Part shown: positions 20,101 to 29,109 of the stretch, piece after piece | Layout: every line of letters starts with the position of its first letter | How positions within the stretch are numbered: the first letter of the stretch is position 1 | DNA from: Neolewinella antarctica | GTDB lineage: Bacteria > Bacteroidota > Bacteroidia > Chitinophagales > Saprospiraceae | Length of the DNA stretch: 64,000 nucleotides | NCBI RefSeq assembly: GCF_011927835.1 | Contig: NZ_JAATJH010000008.1 | Span: 1-64,000, forward strand | Reading direction: 5' to 3' | Made by a program: the position numbers and the translations under genes | The notes under the pieces: model-generated | Told to the model about the DNA's origin: nothing | The model's database searches: none | Seen by the model: the letters and a program-made list of their open reading frames with translations, nothing else

Positions 20101-20740
20101 TGGCCCACACGGATAAGTGCGTAAGGGCGTGTTCCGCGCGTATCCCTTCCACCCTGACGTAAAGTTGTGCGTTTTCGCCAGGATCAAGCCCAAAACCAAT
20201 TACCTGGTGATCGACCGGCACGGATTTCTCTACCACGGCCAAGCCAAAGCCTGCTCTTTGTTCCTCCACCCGCCCGTCTTCGTGAATCAGGTAAGCATCG
20301 ATTTTTTCCCAGCTATTAGGCGTACCGTCTTGTTCAACATAAAATAGACAAGTGTCCACGTATTGCTTCCCCGCATGAAGATCCAGCTTCATCCAGTACA
20401 CCTCATCCGCCCGAAAATTTTCCCTCGTATCATTCGCTAAAAAAAGCAAATCATTACCGAATACCTCCTCAAAGGAAACGACACCGGATTCATCTTTGAA
20501 AACGGTAATTGAGTTTTCTAGGTAAGTAAACTTATCGGTAATTTCTGTCGTGGAACTAGCCGACGTGACGCTCAGCGTGTTCTGAGCATCCTGCGCGAGC
20601 AACGGAAGCGCCCACAGCATAACGAGCAGCAGTAGCTTGGCCCTGCGAATAGACTGCCCGTAAGAAATTGCGGAAAGGCTTAATGGGAAGCCCCTGGGTA
20701 ATTTTGCTGGCCAGGTAACGAGGGTGAGTAATCCGCCCAT
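17180..20740 (-). CDS. Hybrid sensor histidine kinase / response regulator / AraC-type transcription factor
   Basis: A 1186-residue single-protein phosphorelay at the inner membrane. The start is uncertain: the hydrophobic signal AKLLLLVMLWALPLLAQ is near residue 35, so a later start is possible. Residues about 50-410 form the periplasmic sensor, including 7TMR-DISM extracellular-type modules (VYWVKTRLTGTD, HVGYRGSDLQAFDHVDVYS). About 410-625 is a 7TMR-DISM membrane block. Next are HisKA with ITHEFRTPLTVILG (His near 669), HATPase with NLLSNAIKFTP and GTGVGLALV, and a receiver with LLIVEDNPD and DLIISDVMMPVKDG (Asp near 988). Last is a C-terminal AraC HTH (SVTDVAKMLHLSHQQFYRKL ... VAYGVGFDSPNYFSRVF). 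Such proteins bind DNA directly to control nearby genes; candidates are the divergently transcribed beta-helix gene at 21231 or the SusC/D block. All key residues are present. Confidence 0.93.
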   Translation of the reverse strand: MGGLLTLVTWPAKLPRGFPLSLSAISYGQSIRRAKLLLLVMLWALPLLAQDAQNTLSVTSASSTTEITDKFTYLENSITVFKDESGVVSFEEVFGNDLLFLANDTRENFRADEVYWMKLDLHAGKQYVDTCLFYVEQDGTPNSWEKIDAYLIHEDGRVEEQRAGFGLAVVEKSVPVDHQVIGFGLDPGENAQLYVRVEGIRAEHALTHLSVWARRVTALSPYLQYEYQFNGEFENHVVEGANAPPFPFRSNEIKNIEILELPDSNTTFEDILKHEGDWKWRDNKLIDVTQKGKVYWVKTRLTGTDVFRGEQLLHVGYRGSDLQAFDHVDVYSVKNGAAYTHQRTGNGVPLSERPYDYWPTFFKVDLQATDTVDLYVRLMGLNRYAPMEFIALYHIDPASVFPQQVYAAAKTWLAIGILGSQFVFFILLFFIEKERIHGYFSTMILGVSLLLLFNNFIFSTYVPFPELNQYNMGLFSLGQLLFLTGFLKFTETYFNYEATIIYAKKIIPITIFACVVAYLCTVFTVMQTFFDSIFGLFVVSFSLLLPFWLAIRAKQRPAQLKLIWFVAMVPIAWLNISYSVYVLLEPFGIEFDYGHPRHLRHLPATAIFLLTVFSLSIGYRKNLLKKEKEIALEQNLKDQKTIIEKLAQTTKLEKIDEVKTRFFTNITHEFRTPLTVILGMTDQLGAGSWLAKASIKEKARLSRGLELIDRNGKKLLQLINQLLDLSKIDSASLQPNYQPKEVVAFVKYVGESFESLAAKKSIRLQIYTEIDTLTMAVDEIKLQKIISNLLSNAIKFTPVRGKVTLHLSQQTNEIQLKVKDTGAGISEAALPYIFDRFYQEDNAASRRGEGTGVGLALVEELVKLMEGTIGVKSELGKGAEFVVLLPINQEETKCLAQEEQITLTKEQANFLPTPDLVLVENNALATTPVLNDLGKNTQPHLLIVEDNPDVILYIRSLLEPFYQIMTADNGAQGIDKALEHVPDLIISDVMMPVKDGFELVATLKQDERTSHIPMVLLTAKATQRDKLAGLKFGADAYLMKPFDKEELLVRLEKLLEMRRVMRRRYGTEPVGSADKNTPKTQEDLFLDKINGVLEKHYEDTDLSVTDVAKMLHLSHQQFYRKLKALTDHTPNRYLRAFRLQKARALLIADNNLNVSEVAYGVGFDSPNYFSRVFSEAFGVSPNEVKR

Positions 20741-21230
20741 TTGTGTGTCAAGTTTGTTCGCTCACGCAGTGCAAGTTGAAAATAAAAGCCCGACTGCTGT
20801 TTAAGATAGTGTGTTGTGTAAAATACATCATAAGTTATGTATCAGTGGAATATGATGGGGCTCGTTCGACGTCACATTACACAATTGAATCTAGTGAACG
20901 CCTCGGTCACGGACGTGATACGGCACCAAGGGCATCAGTTCCGTGAAGTGATTTTGTGCTCGCTAAGCGCGGGCGAATGGGCCCCGCAGGCACCTTGACG
21001 AAATGAGCTACGTAGAAAATTAGTGCGATAATACCTTTAACATCAGTCACTTATACACCTCCACAAATCGCAACATGATTATTCTGTACACCTTTTTTCT
21101 TTTCTGAAAATGGAAAAGTACTAGTGTTTAATGAAAATGTGAAGAAGCGGGGGCGGGGTTGTCCGCAACTTTGAATGGTCGGGATAAAGGCACCAATTAT
21201 CCTTCATTATTCAAACCAAAATCAACAACC
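20741..21230. other. Divergent intergenic region
   Basis: About 490 bp between the hybrid regulator and the beta-helix protein, transcribed apart. No gene is seen. It must hold promoters for both and would be a natural binding site for the AraC-type regulator, although I found no clear operator repeat. Confidence 0.5.
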
Positions 21231-23975
21231 ATGAAGCACTTCTTCTCTATTGTCCTCCTATTCGCCTACTGCTCCGGCATCAACGCGCAAACCCTAGCCA
21301 ACACCACCTGGATAAACTATTTCCCAGACGGTAGTAGCCTCTACTTCCACTTCACTTTGGATACCTTATCCTTTAGTGGAGATGGCGTAGATTACGTTAA
21401 TGTATCTTTTTACGAAGAAGACGCGGATACGTTAACCTTACGGGATGTGATCCCAGATTTTTGTGACAACTTACAGATTGGCACGTACACTTTTTCAACG
21501 GTGAACGACACGGCGGATTTTACGCTGGTAACCGATTCTTGTCTAGCCAGGGCGTTTGCTTTCGATCAGGGTGTTTTTGTAAAAGCCCCGGGCCCCGTCA
21601 CCTACGTCAAGCCAGTAACCATAGCCAACAATACCTGGAAAGTTTACCGTCCAAACGGGACCATTACTTATTACCGCTTCAGCTCGGATACGACGTCCAG
21701 AAGTAGTGATGGGGTGAATTTTGAGAAGTTCTCCGCCTTTAAAGAAAATGGGGATACGCTCATTGTACAGGATTTTCCCCCGGGCTTTTGCGACCCTTCC
21801 CAGGTCGGCTCGTATACGTTCTCCATTGTTAATGACACGGCGAGTTTCATCAGGCTGAGCGACATTTGTAGAGGAAGGATGGGCGCTTTCTTGGGAGCTA
21901 CCTGGGTGAGGGTCCCGCCTACAGGCACCAACGACGGCAGCTCCTGGGACAAAGCATACACGACCCTCCACGAAGCACTGGAAAATTATGACGCAGGTGA
22001 CGAGATCTGGGTAGCCGCCGGTACCTACCTACCCGAGATCCCCAGCTCGTATCCGGACTCTACCAGGCGAATTTTCTACCTCCACCAAAATGCCTCTATC
22101 TACGGCGGTTTCAACGGAACGGAAACGACGCGCGACCAGCGTGACCCAGCTGCTAACGTGACCGTTCTTTCCGGAGACGTTAACGGGGATGACGTAGCTG
22201 GTGACCTCGATAGTAACCGAACGGACAACGTCAATAACGTGATGGCCGTCGATACCCTATCTACCTTCTCCGTTCTCGACGGCTTCACTGTTTCCGGTGG
22301 CCATGCGGACGAAGATTTTCCCGCTGAGATCAGTATAGCGGGTAGTGGAATTTTCAGTACGGGCGTGTTGCACCTCAATAATTGTACCATTGAATCCAAT
22401 TACTCGCTATCCAACAACGCGGTGAATTTTTCCGAAATTGCCACCGCCGGCAGCAGCGTACGAAACTGTCTTTTTCAGAACAACAAAGCTGGATACGTCA
22501 TTGGTGCCCTGGGTTTTGGTTTTACGAAGGATATCATTATTGATGGCTGCCAATTTATCGATAACGAAGCCACGGACGCCGGCGGCGCACTTGGCTTTTT
22601 CGCCGTATCGGCAAGTGTGCGTAATTGTTTGTTCAGGGGAAACTCCAGTACCTTTGATGGCGGAGCATTTATCGCCGGTAATTTTGGTCTCAGAGACCTC
22701 GAAATTAGCGTAACTAACTGTGCCTTTGAGGAAAATTCCTCTACCAATGGTGGTGCTGTCCATCTGAAGTTAATCGATGGTGGCGATAATAATTACCATT
22801 TTAGTAATTGTACGTTCAGAAACAATACGGCCGTCGCCTCCCCGAACGGTCCTTCTCCCGACGGTGGCGCCATGGCCTTCGCCTACACAGCTGGTAACCC
22901 TTCGAATGACACCATTATGTTGAGGGATTGTCTGCTGGAGAATAATACGGCGGATCATAACGGTGGAGGTATTGCTTATACCAATTCTCTCGGAACCAAT
23001 AATTACCTGGAAGTCAACAACTCCCAGTTCGTAGGAAACACGAGCGGAGGTGCCGGCGGCGGCTTATTCATGGAAAGTACCGGGGCAACTGAAGTGAAGG
23101 TAAACCTCACCGGGTCCGTGTTCGACGACAACAGCAGTGCGGACGGAGCGGGAGCCGTCCAGCTCTATAAAATCGGCACTTCCACGTCCGACAGCGTTAA
23201 GGTCGAAAACTGCTTGCTGGCCAATAATAGCGGTGGCAATCCTGGCGGCGGCAAAACTGCTGCCGGTAATTTTACCGGAGGCATTGGCATGGACGGCGCA
23301 ATTAACCTATCCGTAAAAAGCACGACCATCGCCGACAATGATGACGGTGGCATTTCTACCGCGGGCGGTAATTTGGACATACAGAACACCATTCTGTACA
23401 ATCCTAATTCACCCGACTTTGTCTCCGCTTCGACGAGCACCGCGAGCTCTCTGGGTGGGAATCTCATTGGTGATGACACGATGGATGATCTGCTAACGAG
23501 CACCGACCAATCCAGCACCGATCCGCTTTTCGAGGTGGCCACATTCCTGCTTTCGGTAAACAGCCCCGCCGTTGACGCCGGCTTCGTGACCGGCGAAACC
23601 CCCGAATTTGACCTTGCCGGGAACGCAAGAATTCAGGGCGGGTGCCTGGACATCGGTGCCTACGAAAGTCCGTTCAATGCCGGAGAAGGTTGCGTGACTG
23701 CCGTCAGGGAGGTAATTGTCAGCGCTAGTGCGCTGAAGGCCTTTCCGAACCCGGCCTCCGCTCAGTTGCAATTGTCCATAGCAAATGACTGGCGGGGAAC
23801 GCTCAGCATTCAGGTGGTAAACGCGCTGGGGCAGGTCGTTCACGCAACGGTTGCGGAGAAGCACGGAGCTGACTTCCAACAACGGATGAATATCGCTGAA
23901 TTACCCGTGGGCACGTACCGGCTCGTGGTTTCGGACGGAGCGGAGATGATGGTGCGGGCTTTCGCAAAGCAGTAA
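21231..23975 (+). CDS. T9SS-exported right-handed beta-helix surface protein
   Basis: A 914-residue protein from ATG 21231, chosen because it begins the signal peptide (MKHFFSIVLLFAYCSGINAQ). Residues about 22-105 and 130-210 are two copies of one module: TWINYFPDGSSLYFHF ... GTYTFSTVNDTADF and TWKVYRPNGTITYYRF ... GSYTFSIVNDTASF. Residues about 220-800 show a parallel beta-helix/pectin-lyase pattern, with repeated NCTFRNNTA, NCLFRGNSST and GGGLFMES-type rungs and a start of the type GSSWDKAYTTLHEAL. The end carries a T9SS type A sorting domain (FPNPASAQLQLSIAN ... NALGQVV ... ELPVGTYRLVV). It is likely secreted and attached to the cell surface. The ligand or enzymatic role is unknown; no lyase active site is visible. 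Confidence 0.88.
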   Translation: MKHFFSIVLLFAYCSGINAQTLANTTWINYFPDGSSLYFHFTLDTLSFSGDGVDYVNVSFYEEDADTLTLRDVIPDFCDNLQIGTYTFSTVNDTADFTLVTDSCLARAFAFDQGVFVKAPGPVTYVKPVTIANNTWKVYRPNGTITYYRFSSDTTSRSSDGVNFEKFSAFKENGDTLIVQDFPPGFCDPSQVGSYTFSIVNDTASFIRLSDICRGRMGAFLGATWVRVPPTGTNDGSSWDKAYTTLHEALENYDAGDEIWVAAGTYLPEIPSSYPDSTRRIFYLHQNASIYGGFNGTETTRDQRDPAANVTVLSGDVNGDDVAGDLDSNRTDNVNNVMAVDTLSTFSVLDGFTVSGGHADEDFPAEISIAGSGIFSTGVLHLNNCTIESNYSLSNNAVNFSEIATAGSSVRNCLFQNNKAGYVIGALGFGFTKDIIIDGCQFIDNEATDAGGALGFFAVSASVRNCLFRGNSSTFDGGAFIAGNFGLRDLEISVTNCAFEENSSTNGGAVHLKLIDGGDNNYHFSNCTFRNNTAVASPNGPSPDGGAMAFAYTAGNPSNDTIMLRDCLLENNTADHNGGGIAYTNSLGTNNYLEVNNSQFVGNTSGGAGGGLFMESTGATEVKVNLTGSVFDDNSSADGAGAVQLYKIGTSTSDSVKVENCLLANNSGGNPGGGKTAAGNFTGGIGMDGAINLSVKSTTIADNDDGGISTAGGNLDIQNTILYNPNSPDFVSASTSTASSLGGNLIGDDTMDDLLTSTDQSSTDPLFEVATFLLSVNSPAVDAGFVTGETPEFDLAGNARIQGGCLDIGAYESPFNAGEGCVTAVREVIVSASALKAFPNPASAQLQLSIANDWRGTLSIQVVNALGQVVHATVAEKHGADFQQRMNIAELPVGTYRLVVSDGAEMMVRAFAKQ

Positions 23976-24181
23976 CTCCGTTCTCGGGTCAATTATCGGA
24001 TACCTCACTCACCACAAGATTGGTTTTTGGGTATCCGATAATCCGTCCGGAAATAATTAAGTCACTCCGGTAAGGCTCGGTGCAGTTTTAATACCGGGCG
24101 CACGGTACCCGACTTATTTTTAATGTGCGCTACCTAATCCATTCCTGCCCCCTGCGTGAATGGATACAGTACGATTACGCA

Positions 24182-24418
24182 TCACTCCCCCAGCCGCCCC
24201 CGCTCCTCACTGGTGAAACTCTCCCGGTCCTCCCCTCGCTTTAAAGAGCGGTTGCCAAATTTGCACGTCACCTTCGCGGAAAACAATGGTACTTCCCACC
24301 TACTGGTCAGGTCGAGGTCCTGTTCCTGATACCGAATCGTACCCGTGAAGAAGCGCTGAATGAGTCCGTCGCCGGAGAGCACCAGGTTCAGCCGGTCGAA
24401 TACCGGCTCAGCTACGGT
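24182..24418 (-). pseudogene. Possible C-terminal gene fragment
   Basis: A minus-strand frame of about 75 residues (VFDRLNLVLSGDGLIQRFF, then WEVPLFSAKVTCKFGN, ending ERGRLGE) runs into a stop at 24182. It has no start codon of its own outside the overlapping molybdopterin oxidoreductase gene. It has protein-like composition and may be the tail of a lost gene, but I do not recognise it. The rest of the 456-bp gap from 23976 shows no gene. Confidence 0.3.
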
Positions 24419-24431
24419 TGGAAAAATACGC

Positions 24432-26600
24432 CTACACCCGCGCCACCAATCGCACCACCTGCCCCGAAAAAGCCGCATTCCCGGTAATCGGGTCCAGCAA
24501 CGTCTCGTCCGTAATGTCGTTGACGCTCACGCCCGGGTTCGCCTCCGCCACCGGTAGCTTCGTGCCCTTGCGGTCGTGGCCGAAGCCGTGCGGAATGCTG
24601 ATGACACCCGGCATCATCTCGTCGGTCACCTCGGCGGGAAGGTGGATGCTGCCGGTCCGGGAGGTGACGGTTACTTCCTGCGCGTTGGCCAGGTCAAGAC
24701 GGCTCGCGTCCGCTTCACTGATCATAACGGTACACCGGTTTTTACCCTTCGCCAAACCGGGCGCGTTGTGCATCCAACTATTGTTGCTGCGCAGATGGCG
24801 GCGACCGACGAGGAGGAATTCATTAGGGTCGCGAACTTGGGAATCAGTTGTAGCTAATGCTTCCCGCAGGGGTGCGAGTGCTTCCGGCACCCAGTCGGGC
24901 ACCAAGTTTATTTGCTTGTCCTTCGTGAGCAGGGCGGCGGGCAGGCGGGGTTTTAGCGGCCCCAGGTGGATGCCGTGGGGGTTCCGTTGGAGCTTAGCCA
25001 GACTCAGCCCGGAAAATAGCTTTCCGAGGCCACTGAATTTTCCGTACGAACTGTTTAGCAGGCCGAGGTTGAGCAGACGGCGGGGCGTGCTCCAGCCAAA
25101 CAACCGACCAGGTTTGAAGCCGGACAACGGGGCGAGTTCTTTGACCAGGGCCTTAGCGATCTGCCAGTCGTACCACTGGCCGGGTTCCGGGGAGAAGAGC
25201 GCCGGAGAATACTTGGCGTTATTGCTGGTGGCGAGGTGGTTGAAGACGAAGTCGTAGTGGTCCACCTCCAAAAAGGCGGCGGGCGGCAGGATGAGGTCGG
25301 CGTGGCGGGTCGTTTCGTTGAGGAACACGTCGATGCAGACCATGAAGTCGAGGTCCGCAAAAGCGCCGTCGAGTTGCTTACCGTTGGGGCTGGACAGCAC
25401 GGGATTGCCGGCGTGGATGATCATGGCGCGAATCTGGCCGTCGCCGGGCGTCATGATTTCCTCGGCCAGGGCGGCGACGGGTAGCTCGCCCTCCGCTTCG
25501 GGTAGGCCCCGGACGCGACTGCGCCACCGCCCGTAGGTATTCCTGGGTTTCTTGCTTTTGATCAAGTCCACGGCTGGGGTCGTGAACATCGCGCCGCCCG
25601 CCCGGTCGAGGTGACCGGTGACGAGGTTGATTGCCACCAACAACCAGTTACAGAGCGTACCGTGCGCCTGGGTGGAAAGCCCCATCCGGCCGTAGAGCAC
25701 GGCGCGTTCGGTGGTCGCGTATTCCCGAGCGATGCGGCGGATGTCGGCGGCGGCGACGCCGCAGTGGGTGGCAACGCGGTCCGGGGAAAAGTCCCGGGAT
25801 AGCTTCCTGAGTTCCTCCAGGCCGGTCACGTGATCAGTCAGGTGCGCCGTATTTACCCAGCCGTTGCGGTCGATCTCGTGCAGCAGGGCCAGCAGGAAAT
25901 AAACGTCGGTGGCCGGGCGGATGAACAGGTGTTCGTCCGCGCGCCGGGCCGTCTCGGTGCGGCGGGGGTCGATGACGACGACCTTGCCGCCGCGCTTGCG
26001 AATGGCGTCGAGCTTGGGGGTGACGCCGCCCGTGCTCATCAAACTCCCATTGGACGCGCTGGGATTGGCGCCCATAATGACCATATAGTCCGTCCGGTCG
26101 ATGTCGGGAATGGGCAGCCGCAGCGAATGCCCGAAAAATTGGTGAGCGATAAAATGGTGCGGCAGCTGGTCCACGCTCGTGGCCGAAAAGTTATTCTTGG
26201 ATTTCAACGCGCGGCGCAAATCCGACGTGTAGGCCATGATGCCGTAGTTGTGCACGGTGGGGTTACCCAGGTACAGCCCCACCGCATCGAGCCCGTGGGT
26301 TTTACGGACGGCATTCAGTTTTTCCCCGGCGTAGGCCAGCGCCTCCGACCAACCGATCTCTTCCCAAGTCCCGTCCGGCAGTTTGCGGAGCGGCTTCTTC
26401 AGTCGGCTCGGGTCTTCGTGGAGTTCGGCGATGCGCGCGCCTTTGGGGCAGATGAAACCTTTGCTGAAGGGGTCTTGCTTATCCCCGCTGACCTTGAGCA
26501 CGCGCGTGCCGTCGTGCTCGATTTCGAGGCCGCACATGGCTTCGCAGAGGTTACAGACGCGGTGGTGGAGCATGGGGGCTTGGTTATTGGCGGTAGGCAC
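24432..26600 (-). CDS. Molybdopterin-dependent oxidoreductase with one N-terminal 4Fe-4S cluster
   Basis: A 722-residue member of the DMSO-reductase superfamily. The N-terminal motif CNLCEAMC (Cys16, 19, 23) and a fourth cysteine at 51 in FICPKGAR hold a 4Fe-4S cluster. The molybdopterin domains follow (WSEALAYAGEKLNAVR, DYMVIMGANPSASNG, VVVIDPRRTETA and GRMGLSTQAHGTLCNW). Next comes the dinucleotide-binding C-terminal domain (ANAQEVTVTSRTGSI, then PHGFGHDRKG). There is no Tat signal, so it acts in the cytoplasm. It resembles formate dehydrogenase alpha and assimilatory nitrate reductase-like proteins of uncertain substrate. No cofactor synthesis, ferredoxin or membrane partner is adjacent, so the electron partner is unknown. 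Confidence 0.9.
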   Translation of the reverse strand: MPTANNQAPMLHHRVCNLCEAMCGLEIEHDGTRVLKVSGDKQDPFSKGFICPKGARIAELHEDPSRLKKPLRKLPDGTWEEIGWSEALAYAGEKLNAVRKTHGLDAVGLYLGNPTVHNYGIMAYTSDLRRALKSKNNFSATSVDQLPHHFIAHQFFGHSLRLPIPDIDRTDYMVIMGANPSASNGSLMSTGGVTPKLDAIRKRGGKVVVIDPRRTETARRADEHLFIRPATDVYFLLALLHEIDRNGWVNTAHLTDHVTGLEELRKLSRDFSPDRVATHCGVAAADIRRIAREYATTERAVLYGRMGLSTQAHGTLCNWLLVAINLVTGHLDRAGGAMFTTPAVDLIKSKKPRNTYGRWRSRVRGLPEAEGELPVAALAEEIMTPGDGQIRAMIIHAGNPVLSSPNGKQLDGAFADLDFMVCIDVFLNETTRHADLILPPAAFLEVDHYDFVFNHLATSNNAKYSPALFSPEPGQWYDWQIAKALVKELAPLSGFKPGRLFGWSTPRRLLNLGLLNSSYGKFSGLGKLFSGLSLAKLQRNPHGIHLGPLKPRLPAALLTKDKQINLVPDWVPEALAPLREALATTDSQVRDPNEFLLVGRRHLRSNNSWMHNAPGLAKGKNRCTVMISEADASRLDLANAQEVTVTSRTGSIHLPAEVTDEMMPGVISIPHGFGHDRKGTKLPVAEANPGVSVNDITDETLLDPITGNAAFSGQVVRLVARV

Positions 26601-26810
26601 TCATCGGATGCGACGGGCTAGAAAGCTGACCCCAATATAAGCTCTACGCGATCACTACCGCGACTACTAAATTCGTATTCTACCAATATTTCCCACCCTT
26701 CGGAAAGCAGATCCGTGGATTAGGAAAGAACCGCCCGCCACCACCCGCCCAGCCACCTACTTTCAAGACATCACTGGTGCCCGGCACGCGGCACACAACA
26801 CACTGTCAAC

Positions 26811-27074
26811 ATGCGTTACTTAATCTTTTTCTGCTTTCTTGGTTTCTTCGCTTCCTGCAAAACTTCAACGACGGCCAGCGCCGATCAGGCGGTACTGGAA
26901 CGAATCGACCACGCCCTCCTGGAGCTCGGCCACGCAAACCAGACTTACTCACCGGTTAAGAGCAGGTCTGAAACCAACCCCCTGGAAAACGTTCGCCAGG
27001 CGGGCATGGGGACGATGGCCTGGCTCAACGAATCGGCTTACCGGTTCATGGAGGAGGCCCGTACCCCGCGCTAA
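26811..27074 (+). CDS. Small lipoprotein
   Basis: An 87-residue protein with a clear lipoprotein signal (MRYLIFFCFLGFFASC, Cys16) and a short hydrophilic body rich in Ala, Glu and Arg (VLERIDHALLELGHANQTYS, then MAWLNESAYRFMEEA). It is probably anchored to a membrane and helical. I do not recognise a family. It stands alone between two minus-strand genes, and its stop lies 30 bp from the 3' end of the kinase gene facing it. Confidence 0.65.
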   Translation: MRYLIFFCFLGFFASCKTSTTASADQAVLERIDHALLELGHANQTYSPVKSRSETNPLENVRQAGMGTMAWLNESAYRFMEEARTPR

Positions 27075-27103
27075 CGTGGTAAAGCCCGGCGGCGACGGAC
27101 GGT

Positions 27104-28969
27104 TTACGCCGCAAAGCGTAATTCCGTCCGCAGGCCGCCGTCGTTTACCTCCGTCAGGGCGCCGCCGATCTGGCGAGTCAGCAGTTCCACCAGCCGGCTA
27201 CCGAAGCCAGTGCCCTGGGGGCCGGCGGCAAAGTCTTTGCCGACGCCGTCGTCCCGGACCGTGAGGCGGTATTCGTTAGTATTCACCCTGCTCAATCCCA
27301 CCGTCACGGCACCCGCGCCCGCGCCCACGAAAGCGTACTTCAGCGCGTTGGTCAGCAGCTCGTTCACGATCAGCCCGAGGGGCACGGCCGTGTCCACGTC
27401 CATCTCCAGCGGCTCCATCGCCACGGTGATCAGGATATCGTCATCCGGCTCGTAGGTTTCCTCCAGGCTTTCGGCGAGGTTGGTAAAATAATCCTTCATT
27501 TCGATGGCCGCCAGGTTTTCGCCCTGGTAGAGTTTCTGGTGCAGCAGGCCCATGCTACGCACCCGGCTCTGCCCGGCCCGCATGGCCGACACGGCGTGCT
27601 CGTCGGTCAGGCTGGCGGACTGGAGTTCGAGCAGGCTAGAGACGGTTTCGAGGTTGTTCTTGACGCGGTGGTGAATCTCTTTAAGGAGGAGTTCGTTCCG
27701 GTCGTTCTGGACGGCGAGCAGCGCGTTCTTGCGCCGGTTTTTCCGCAAACCGAAGAAGAGACCGACCAGGGCCAAGGCCGCAAGCCCCAGGATGCCGTAC
27801 GTTAGGTTTTGGGTGCGGCGCTGTGCGGTCAGGGCGGTATCCTGGGTGGCGATCCGCCGGTCTTTTTCCCTCGTTTCGTACTGCGTTTCCAGGTCGAGCA
27901 CCGTGGCGGCGTTGGTTTGGCGGATGGTGCTGTCCAGGGCGGCCACCATCAGCTTCCCGTAGTGGGCGGCCGTGTCGTACTGTGGTCCGGACAGGTCGTC
28001 GTACTGCAACAATCGGTAGATACTCGACTCGGCGTCGCCGTTGTTGACGCCTTCGTCCCGGAGCATCGCCAGCGCCCGGTGCAGGACCCCGCGCGCCTCA
28101 CCGAACCGCCCGTTTTTCTGCAACCAGGCCGCGTCGATGAGCCAATAGTCGTGGGTAAGGTCCCCCAGTACCCGTGCGGAGTCCAGGTCCCGACGAACGG
28201 CGCCCAGGTCGTCGCGCTCCAGGTAGAGCTCCGCCCGGCGTAGGTAGGTGGTGTAATCATTCTGCACGTCACTGGCACCGTCTTTGTGCACCAAAGCGGC
28301 GGCGTACAGGTCCAGGGCCGCCGCCTCCCGCCCGGTACGGGCCATAATTACCCCCCGCAGCATCCGTAAATTATTCAGGTAGTACGGACCGTAATGTGGA
28401 TACGTTGCGACGTGCGCAAAAGCGCTTTCGACGTACGTCAGCGCCCGTTCGAAATCATTGGACAAAATAGCGCCTTCGGTCAGGCGCATCCGTAATTCCA
28501 TCAGGCTCCCCGTATCGCGCTGGCTTTCGAGCTCGGGGATTAAATTGATACCCCGTTGCATGGCCGTGCCGTAGAGGCCGGCGTAGATCAGGCTACTGAT
28601 TCGCTGTACCTGAACGTAATTATAGTTGACGGAATCGCCCGCCAGCAGGCTCTGCGCGCCCGCGACGCCGAGCAAACTATCGGAATCCCGAAACCGCCCC
28701 TCGTTAAAGGCCGCGATCGAGAGGATAACGTGGTACTGGCCCAAGTAAACCGGGTCGTCCAGCTCGCGGGCCATTTCCAGCCCCTCCAGCACCAGGGCGT
28801 CGGCTTCGGGGCGGCCGGCGATCAGGAAGTCGATCGTTGCGGAAAAAAAAGCGTCGACTTTTTCGGCGTTCAGCGGTAATTGGCGCAGGGAGTCGATTTT
28901 CTCCAGCGACTGCGCGGTGAGCCCGGTTGTTGAATAGATAATTACTAAGAATAAGGTAATATATTTCAT
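27104..28969 (-). CDS. TPR-containing sensor histidine kinase (HisKA_2 type), orphan
   Basis: A 621-residue kinase. A signal peptide (ending TGLTAQ) is followed by about 340 residues of helical TPR-like sensor and one membrane helix (LTYGILGLAALALVGLFFGL, near 390-410). The HisKA_2 dimerisation helix has EIHHRVKNNLETVSSLLELQ (phospho-His near 436). The HATPase domain has NELLTNALKYAFVG, RDDGVGKDF and GTGFGSRLV. Kinases of this type normally pair with a LytTR regulator. None is adjacent, but the paralogue at 35836-37731 has one. The catalytic halves of the two are nearly identical in sequence, pointing to a fairly recent duplication. The dispersed 18-mer (27309-27326) lies inside it, encoding Gly-Ala repeats. 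Confidence 0.9.
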   Translation of the reverse strand: MKYITLFLVIIYSTTGLTAQSLEKIDSLRQLPLNAEKVDAFFSATIDFLIAGRPEADALVLEGLEMARELDDPVYLGQYHVILSIAAFNEGRFRDSDSLLGVAGAQSLLAGDSVNYNYVQVQRISSLIYAGLYGTAMQRGINLIPELESQRDTGSLMELRMRLTEGAILSNDFERALTYVESAFAHVATYPHYGPYYLNNLRMLRGVIMARTGREAAALDLYAAALVHKDGASDVQNDYTTYLRRAELYLERDDLGAVRRDLDSARVLGDLTHDYWLIDAAWLQKNGRFGEARGVLHRALAMLRDEGVNNGDAESSIYRLLQYDDLSGPQYDTAAHYGKLMVAALDSTIRQTNAATVLDLETQYETREKDRRIATQDTALTAQRRTQNLTYGILGLAALALVGLFFGLRKNRRKNALLAVQNDRNELLLKEIHHRVKNNLETVSSLLELQSASLTDEHAVSAMRAGQSRVRSMGLLHQKLYQGENLAAIEMKDYFTNLAESLEETYEPDDDILITVAMEPLEMDVDTAVPLGLIVNELLTNALKYAFVGAGAGAVTVGLSRVNTNEYRLTVRDDGVGKDFAAGPQGTGFGSRLVELLTRQIGGALTEVNDGGLRTELRFAA

Positions 28970-29109
28970 ATTCGGGTAAAGTCTGGTGGCCGTTAGTCTG
29001 GATAAGTATTCCAGCGCATGTTGGGGGTAGCGGGATGCGCGGTCAAGCCTTTCTTTCCGAATGCCTACTTTTAGTTTCCGAGGAATTTGGCTACTATTCG
29101 GTTGGGCGC

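Noticed and set aside
24418-25257. Plus-strand frame of 279 codons
   Set aside because: Antisense shadow of the same oxidoreductase, with low-complexity Arg/Ser composition.
25830-26621. Plus-strand frame of 263 codons
   Set aside because: It is antisense to the molybdopterin oxidoreductase gene, which has clear motifs; the frame is rich in Val, Ala and Gly without family signals.
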